Source of the DNA: JAICYJ01 sp036263035
GTDB lineage: Bacteria > Actinomycetota > Thermoleophilia > Gaiellales > JAICJC01
DNA: 26,046 bases
Direction: 5' to 3'
Assembly: GCA_036263035.1 (NCBI GenBank)
Contig: DATAHR010000094.1
Location: forward strand, 1-26,046
The position numbers and the translations under genes are program-made. Positions 22,179-26,046 of the stretch are shown here, one piece after another (the stretch's first letter is position 1; the number at the start of each line of letters is the position of its first letter). The notes beneath the pieces are model-generated. The model was not told the origin of the DNA. It worked only from the letters and a program-made list of their open reading frames with translations, and did no database searches.

Positions 22179-22936
22179 CGCGGATCGGCACGCGCGGCAG
22201 CGCGCTTGCCATGGCCCAGGCGCGATGGGTGGCCGACCGGGTTGAAGCCGCCGAGCTGGTGGTGATCGAGACCGCGGGCGACCGCGACCGCGTCAGCGGC
22301 CGGTTCGACCGCATCGGCGACGGCCGCGCCGTGTTCACCGCGGAGATCGAGCGGGCCCTGCTCGACGGCCGCATCGATGTGGCGGTGCACAGCGCCAAGG
22401 ATCTGACGGGCGACATGCCGGACGGGCTCGAGATCGCGGCCGTGCCGCAGCGCGAGGACGCGCGCGACGCCTGCTGCGGCCCGTTCGCGGCGCTCGAGGA
22501 CATCCCCGCGGGCGCTCGCATCGGAACGTCGTCCGCCCGCAGGGCGGGGCTGCTGGCCGAGCTGCGGCCGGATCTGGAGGTCGTACCGCTGCGCGGCAAC
22601 GTCGACACTCGCCTGCGCAAGCTGGAGGCGGGCGACGCGGATGCGATCGTGCTGGCCGCGGCCGGCCTGATCCGCCTGGGCCTCGAGGAGCGGATTGCCT
22701 TCCTGTTCGACCCGGCGGCCTTCGTGCCCGAGGCCGGCCAGGGCGCGCTCGCCCTGCAGGTGCGGGCGGGGGAGGAGCGGCTGGTGGCCGCGCTCGACCA
22801 CCCGCCGTCGCACGAGCAGCTGCTGGCCGAGCGCGCGCGCGTCGCTGAGCTGGGCGGCGGGTGCACCGTCCCGGTGGCGGCGCACGCCTGGCACGAGGGC
22901 GGCGAGCTGCGGATCCGCTCCTGGGTGGCGGCGTGA
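22175..22936 (+). CDS. hemC: Porphobilinogen deaminase (hydroxymethylbilane synthase), short C-terminus
   Basis: A 253-residue enzyme that condenses four porphobilinogens into hydroxymethylbilane. Seen: RIGTRGSALAMAQA (3-16), HSAKDL with the catalytic D76, GTSSARRAGLLAELRPDLEVVPLRGN around 118-142, VPEAGQGALAL (184-194), and the cofactor-binding Cys C230 in LGGGCTVPVAAHA. Bacterial homologues are usually 300-320 residues and continue about 70 residues past this Cys; here only 23 follow before TGA. The third domain is therefore truncated. The next gene overlaps the stop by 4 nt, so a simple frameshift is not obvious. Start GTG 22175 overlaps the hemA stop. Probably functional since key residues remain, but this is unverified. 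Confidence 0.92.
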   Translation: MTRIGTRGSALAMAQARWVADRVEAAELVVIETAGDRDRVSGRFDRIGDGRAVFTAEIERALLDGRIDVAVHSAKDLTGDMPDGLEIAAVPQREDARDACCGPFAALEDIPAGARIGTSSARRAGLLAELRPDLEVVPLRGNVDTRLRKLEAGDADAIVLAAAGLIRLGLEERIAFLFDPAAFVPEAGQGALALQVRAGEERLVAALDHPPSHEQLLAERARVAELGGGCTVPVAAHAWHEGGELRIRSWVAA

Positions 22937-24369
22937 CGGTCTACCTGGTCGGCGCCGGGCCGGGCGACCCCGGTCTGCTCACGGTTCGCGGCCGGGAGCT
23001 GCTCGAGCGCTGCGACGCGCTCGTGTACGACCGTCTCGCGGATCCCCGCATCGTCGCTCTCGCGCCTGCCGGCGCCGAGCGCATCTACGCCGGGAAGGAG
23101 CCGAACCGCCACGCGCTGACGCAGGAGCAGATCAACGACCTGCTGGTCGAGCTGGGCGGGCGGTGCCGGTGCGTGGTGCGGCTGAAGGGCGGCGACCCGT
23201 TCATCTTCGGCCGCGGCGGCGAGGAGGCGCTGGTGCTCGAGGCCGCCGGCATTCCCTGGGAGGTGGTGCCGGGCATCTCGTCCGCCTACGCCGTCCCCGC
23301 CTATGCAGGGATCCCGGTCACCCAGCGCGGGATGGCCGCGCAGTTCACGGTCGTGACGGGCCACGAGGACCCGGCCAAGGAGGGGAGCGACCTCGACTGG
23401 GCGTCGCTGGCCGCCACGCCGGGCACGCTTGTCTTCCTGATGGGCGTTCGCTCGCTGCCCGGGAACGCCGCCCGGCTGATCGAGCACGGCATGCCCGCGG
23501 ACACGCCGGCCGCCGTCATCTCGCACGGGACGCGGCCGGAGCAGCGCACCGTCACCGCGACGCTGGGCGGCATCGCGGAGGCGGCGGCCGGGATGCAGGC
23601 CCCGGCCATCACCTTGGTGGGGCCGGTCGCAGCGCTGCACGACCGGCTGGCCTGGTGGGAGCGCCGGCCGCTGTTCGGGCGGCGGGTCGTCGTCACCCGC
23701 GCCCGCCCTCAGGCAAGCGGGCTTGCCGCCCGGCTGTCAGAGCTCGGCGCCGGCGTCGTCGAGGCGCCGGCGATCGCGATCGAGCACCTGCCGTTCGACC
23801 GGCCCGATCTCGGCTCCTACGACGTGGTCTGCGTGACCAGCGCGAACGGCGTCGAGCGGCTGCTGGACGGCGACGTGCGCGCGCTGCACGGCGTCACCGT
23901 GGCGGCCGTCGGCAGGGCAACCGCCGAGGCGCTGCGGCAGCGGGGGATCGTCGCCGACGTGATGCCAGATCAGGCAACGTCGGATGCCATGGTGCCGGCG
24001 CTCGGCGATGTGGACGGAAAGCGGGTGCTGGTCGCCACCGCCGAGGGCGCGCGGACGGCGTTGCCGGACGGCCTGCGGGCGGGCGGCGCGGACGTGGACG
24101 TGCTGCACCTGTACCGGACGGTGCGCGAGCCTGTCGACGTGGATGCGGTGCTCGGCGCCGACCTGGTCACCTTCACATCGTCCTCGACGGTCGACAACGT
24201 CCTCGAGGCGCTGCCGGCCGACGCACCGTCGCGGCTGCGGGCGGTGTCGATCGGGCCGGTGACGTCCGCATCGCTGCGGGCGCACGGCATCGAGCCGGTG
24301 GCAGAGGCCGACCCGCACGACGTGGATGGGCTGGTCGAGGCAGTGCTCGCAGTAGCATCGAGGCCGTGA
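22933..24369 (+). CDS. Fused uroporphyrinogen-III C-methyltransferase / uroporphyrinogen-III synthase (CobA-HemD)
   Basis: A 478-residue two-domain protein. Residues 1-240 are SUMT (CobA): VYLVGAGPGDPGLLTVRG (3-20), VYDRLADP, VVRLKGGDPFIFGRGGEEA (81-99), VVPGISSAYAVPAYAGIPVT, VTGHEDP and LMGVRSL. It makes precorrin-2 with SAM, leading to siroheme or cobalamin. Residues about 247-478 are HemD: RRVVVTRARPQASGLA, CVTSANGVERLL, AAVGRATAEALRQRG, LYRTV and FTSSSTVDNVLE. It closes hydroxymethylbilane to uroporphyrinogen III. The fusion is known in other high-GC and Gram-positive bacteria. The GTG at 22933 overlaps the hemC stop, and the TGA overlaps the next gene. Both domains look complete. Confidence 0.94.
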   Translation: MTVYLVGAGPGDPGLLTVRGRELLERCDALVYDRLADPRIVALAPAGAERIYAGKEPNRHALTQEQINDLLVELGGRCRCVVRLKGGDPFIFGRGGEEALVLEAAGIPWEVVPGISSAYAVPAYAGIPVTQRGMAAQFTVVTGHEDPAKEGSDLDWASLAATPGTLVFLMGVRSLPGNAARLIEHGMPADTPAAVISHGTRPEQRTVTATLGGIAEAAAGMQAPAITLVGPVAALHDRLAWWERRPLFGRRVVVTRARPQASGLAARLSELGAGVVEAPAIAIEHLPFDRPDLGSYDVVCVTSANGVERLLDGDVRALHGVTVAAVGRATAEALRQRGIVADVMPDQATSDAMVPALGDVDGKRVLVATAEGARTALPDGLRAGGADVDVLHLYRTVREPVDVDAVLGADLVTFTSSSTVDNVLEALPADAPSRLRAVSIGPVTSASLRAHGIEPVAEADPHDVDGLVEAVLAVASRP

Positions 24370-25187
24370 GCCGCCGGGTCGTCACCTTTCTGTCCGACTT
24401 CGGATCCTCGGATCCGTTCGTCGGCATCTGCCACGGCGTGATAGTCCGGACGTGTCCGGACGCGGAGGTGATCCACCTCGCGCACGGCATCCGGCCGCAG
24501 TCCGTCGGCCAGGGGGCGCGGGTGCTGGCGGCCTCGATTCCCTACCTGCCGGTGGGCGTGCACATGGCGGTGGTCGACCCGGGCGTGGGTTCGCAGCGGC
24601 GCGCGGTGTGCCTGCGCAGCGGCGACGGGCGGCTGTTCGTGGGACCGGACAACGGGCTGCTGATCCCGGCGGCCGAGGTGTGCGGCGGCATCGAGCAGGC
24701 GGTGGAGATCACCGACGCGCGGTTCATGCTGCCGTCCGTGTCGCGCACCTTCCACGGGCGGGACGTGTTCTCTCCTGTGTGCGGGCACCTCGCGGCGGGA
24801 GTGGATCCAGCCGAGCTCGGCCATGCCGTCGATCCCGGCGAGCTGGTCCGCATCATCGAGCCCGGCGCCGAGGTCGACGGGTCGGTGCTGACGGCCGCCG
24901 TGCAGCAGATCGACCGGTTCGGGAACCTCCAGCTGTCGGCGGTGCCGGCGGACGTGGATGGGCTGTTCGAGAACGGGCGGGTGGTGGAGCTGCGGCATCG
25001 CGACGACCGGTACTTCGCGACCTGCGCGCTCACCTTCGCCGACGTGGAGCGGGGCGAGCTGGTGCTCTACGAGGACTCGGAGCAGCGCCTCTCGGTGGCG
25101 ATCAACCGCGGCAATGCCGCCGAGCTGGTCGACGCGGAGCCGCTGGACATGGTCGCGGTCGACTTCGCACCGCGCCCGCAGGTGTGA
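24366..25187 (+). CDS. SAM hydroxide adenosyltransferase (DUF62 family)
   Basis: A 273-residue protein of the fluorinase/chlorinase/DUF62 fold: TFLSDFGSSDPFVGICHGVI (7-26), VVDPGVGSQRRAV (69-81), FVGPDNGLLIPA (91-102), RTFHGRDVFSPV (127-138) and the C-terminal IDRFGNLQLS. D71, R78 and H130 reproduce with identical spacing the Asp68-Arg75-His127 triad known for the archaeal hydrolytic members, so it likely splits SAM to adenosine and methionine rather than acting as a halogenase. The GTG overlaps the stop of the cobA-hemD gene. It is the last gene of the cofactor operon and sits after a SAM-consuming methyltransferase; a metabolic link is only a guess. Confidence 0.88.
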   Translation: MSRRVVTFLSDFGSSDPFVGICHGVIVRTCPDAEVIHLAHGIRPQSVGQGARVLAASIPYLPVGVHMAVVDPGVGSQRRAVCLRSGDGRLFVGPDNGLLIPAAEVCGGIEQAVEITDARFMLPSVSRTFHGRDVFSPVCGHLAAGVDPAELGHAVDPGELVRIIEPGAEVDGSVLTAAVQQIDRFGNLQLSAVPADVDGLFENGRVVELRHRDDRYFATCALTFADVERGELVLYEDSEQRLSVAINRGNAAELVDAEPLDMVAVDFAPRPQV

Positions 25188-25199
25188 AGAGTCGGTGAG

Positions 25200-25286
25200 G
25201 CCCCTTGACGCGGGGCGTCCGGCGTGGTGGGATGCATGACACAGAACGGCCTTCGCGGAGCGGTAGCACCGTCCCGGAGGCCGTTC
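25200..25286 (+). terminator. Hairpins after the cofactor operon (possible terminator)
   Basis: GCCCC (25200-25204) pairs with GGGGC (25212-25216) 13 nt after the stop. GAACGGCCT (25244-25252) pairs perfectly with AGGCCGTTC (25278-25286), followed by CTTTG, with a small nested hairpin (CGGT/ACCG) in its 25-nt loop. The stem is strong but the T-run is short, so intrinsic termination before tRNA-Phe is plausible, not certain. Confidence 0.45.
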
Positions 25287-25317
25287 CTTTGCGTGCGTGG
25301 TCGAGGCCGGGTGCGGA

Positions 25318-25323
25318 TAGACT
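25318..25323 (+). promoter_or_regulatory. -10 box (TAGACT) of tRNA-Phe
   Basis: TAGACT, identical to the box before moaC, ends 9 nt before the mature tRNA 5' end. This implies a very short 5' leader. Confidence 0.5.
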
Positions 25324-25332
25324 GTCGCCCGC

Positions 25333-25405
25333 GGCGAGGTAGCTCAGTTGGTAGAGCACGCGACTGAAAATCGCGGTGTCGGCAGTTCGACTCTGCCCCT
25401 CGCCA
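25333..25405 (+). tRNA. tRNA-Phe (anticodon GAA)
   Basis: A complete 73-nt cloverleaf: acceptor GGCGAGG pairs with CCTCGCC, D-arm GCTC/GAGC around AGTTGGTA, anticodon stem CGCGA/TCGCG with loop CTGAAAA (anticodon GAA), variable GTGTC, T-arm GGCAG/CTGCC with loop TTCGACT, discriminator A. The 3' CCA is not encoded (ATCC follows). All stems are fully paired, so it should be functional. Confidence 0.96.
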
Positions 25406-25557
25406 TCCCGTGCGAAGACGGTTCTCGAGCCACGTCGCCGCCGGCGGCGCGACCTGAGCGCGTGGGCTCAGACGGCTGCGGCTCACCCAGGTGAAACAGG
25501 ACATCGTCGTTGACGTCCCACCTCCACGCCCCAAGAATGGATCTACTCTCGCGCGGC
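25406..25557 (+). other. Intergenic region with possible promoter of the TolB-like gene
   Basis: No gene is seen here. CTGAGC/GCTCAG (6-bp stem, 6-nt loop, around 25455-25472) may end tRNA transcription. TTGACG at 25510-25515 could be a -35 element. TACTCT at 25544-25549 lies 8 nt before GTG 25558, the same geometry as the other -10 boxes in this window, although that GTG is not in the frame of the beta-propeller protein. Confidence 0.35.
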
Positions 25558-25615
25558 GTGGCCGTGCGCCATCAGCTCGGACGTTCCGATCACAAGCACT
25601 GGACCACACCATCGA

Positions 25616-26046
25616 CTGATTCGACAAGCCGGCGCCGCTGTCGCGCTCACCGCCGCCATGCTGTCCGCCGGCATCGCGCAAGGTGCCACTGCGCCCGGAA
25701 TGAACGGGAAGATCGTGTTCGCCGGTGGGTTGTCGGGAACGTCGCAGATCTACACCGTTGAGCCGGATGGTTCGTCGCTGACCAGGTTGACGGTGGACGG
25801 CTCGAATGACGTGGCGCCGGCGTGGTCGCCCGACGGCACCCGGATCGCGTTCTCGTCGGACCGCGATGGCGATCGAGAGATCTTCGTGATGAACGCGGAT
25901 GGGTCCGACCAGCATGCCCTGACCGTGAACACAGCGGACGACTCTGACCCGGCATGGTCGCCCGATGGAAGCCAGATCGCATTTACCTCCGATCGCGACG
26001 GCGACAACGAGATCTTCGTGATGAACGCCGACGGAACCGGTCAGAC
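25616..26046 (+). CDS. TolB-like beta-propeller (PD40 repeat) exported protein, N-terminal part
   Basis: An open frame continues to the window end; the 3' part is missing. After a hydrophobic, Ala-rich segment (RQAGAAVALTAAMLSAGIAQ) that looks like a signal peptide, the protein has WD40-like PD40 blades: GKIVFAGG, SQIYTVEPDGSSLTRLT, then AWSPDGTRIAFSSDRDGD and EIFVMNADGSDQHALT, repeated as AWSPDGSQIAFTSDRDGD and EIFVMNADGTGQ at a period of 132 bp (44 residues). Such domains bind proteins or ligands outside the membrane. The start is uncertain: in this frame the first ATG is 25658, which cuts the signal peptide, and the codon at 25616 is CTG. A leaderless-type GTG at 25558 is in another frame, so a frameshift or sequence error near 25600-25620 is possible. 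Confidence 0.7.
   Translation, partial: MIRQAGAAVALTAAMLSAGIAQGATAPGMNGKIVFAGGLSGTSQIYTVEPDGSSLTRLTVDGSNDVAPAWSPDGTRIAFSSDRDGDREIFVMNADGSDQHALTVNTADDSDPAWSPDGSQIAFTSDRDGDNEIFVMNADGTGQ

Noticed and set aside
22695..25187. An 830-codon plus-strand frame across hemC, cobA-hemD and the DUF62 gene
   Set aside because: Only its last 273 codons, the DUF62 protein from GTG 24366, are real. The upstream part is Arg/Gly/Ala-rich and conflicts with two well-conserved enzymes in another frame.
24366..25187. SAM-dependent halogenase (fluorinase or chlorinase)
   Set aside because: The D71-R78-H130 triad of the hydroxide-using members is present, and no halometabolite gene is nearby.
25205..25233. TTGACG with TGGGAT as the tRNA-Phe promoter
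   Set aside because: The -10 match is poor, the distance to the tRNA is about 100 nt, and a strong hairpin lies in between. TAGACT at 25318 is a better candidate.
25823..26046. Tandem DNA repeat with 132-bp period
   Set aside because: It is explained by consecutive PD40 propeller blades (44 residues each) within the coding sequence and is not a separate element.

Overview
The window (about 26 kb, visibly around 70% G+C) looks like a chromosomal segment of a high-GC actinobacterium. A Thermoleophilia-like lineage (Gaiellales/Solirubrobacterales) is my best guess. The grounds are the base composition, TAnnnT -10 boxes placed 6-8 nt before start codons, an actinobacterial-looking sortase, TreT next to OtsA, a MqnP-like UbiA protein, and a TolB-type propeller protein. 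That assignment is inference. I see no IS element, phage gene or CRISPR array. What is accessory here is a family of intergenic palindromic repeats and one phased direct-repeat array.

Layout. (1) 1-180 is the 3' end of an rsmB-type rRNA methyltransferase gene, converging on a minus-strand operon (2605-373): a BtuF-like lipoprotein, a HAD hydrolase and a CPBP membrane protease. A 200-bp inverted-repeat element (174-375) lies between them. (2) 2630-7226, plus strand: a membrane-anchored unknown, an MscS channel, a class A penicillin-binding protein and MoeA, head to tail. (3) 9707-7223, minus strand: a degenerate M28-peptidase/membrane protein and a sortase. (4) 9763-13072, plus: an OmpR-type response regulator, a sensor kinase and an HtrA protease, an envelope-stress arrangement like MprAB-PepD. 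(5) 13098-16294, plus: TreT and OtsA, two independent trehalose enzymes separated by a second copy of the palindromic repeat, then a VOC protein. (6) 16295-16538: a repeat-rich intergenic region between convergent genes, followed by a minus-strand VOC gene. (7) 16984-25187, plus: eleven tightly packed genes, moaC, moaB/mogA, ubiA-like, ccmA, ccmB, ccmC, ccmD, hemA, hemC, cobA-hemD fusion and a SAM hydroxide adenosyltransferase. (8) tRNA-Phe(GAA) and the beginning of a TolB-like beta-propeller protein.

How the genes work together. The long operon couples molybdenum cofactor synthesis, quinone prenylation, heme export/attachment for c-type cytochromes and tetrapyrrole synthesis, so it looks like a respiratory-cofactor operon. 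The envelope genes (PBP, MscS, sortase, HtrA with its two-component system) and the trehalose genes point to cell-wall maintenance and osmotic or desiccation tolerance.

Most notable observations: (a) every apparent transcription-unit head carries a -10-like box 5-9 nt before the start codon or tRNA 5' end (TAnnnT at all but the M28 gene), which predicts pervasive leaderless mRNA; (b) a 36-bp REP-like unit whose palindromic arm carries stop codons in all three frames and supplies the stop codon of three different genes; (c) helically phased TCAC repeats resembling a PhoP/OmpR-type binding array, duplicated at a 110-bp interval between two convergent genes.
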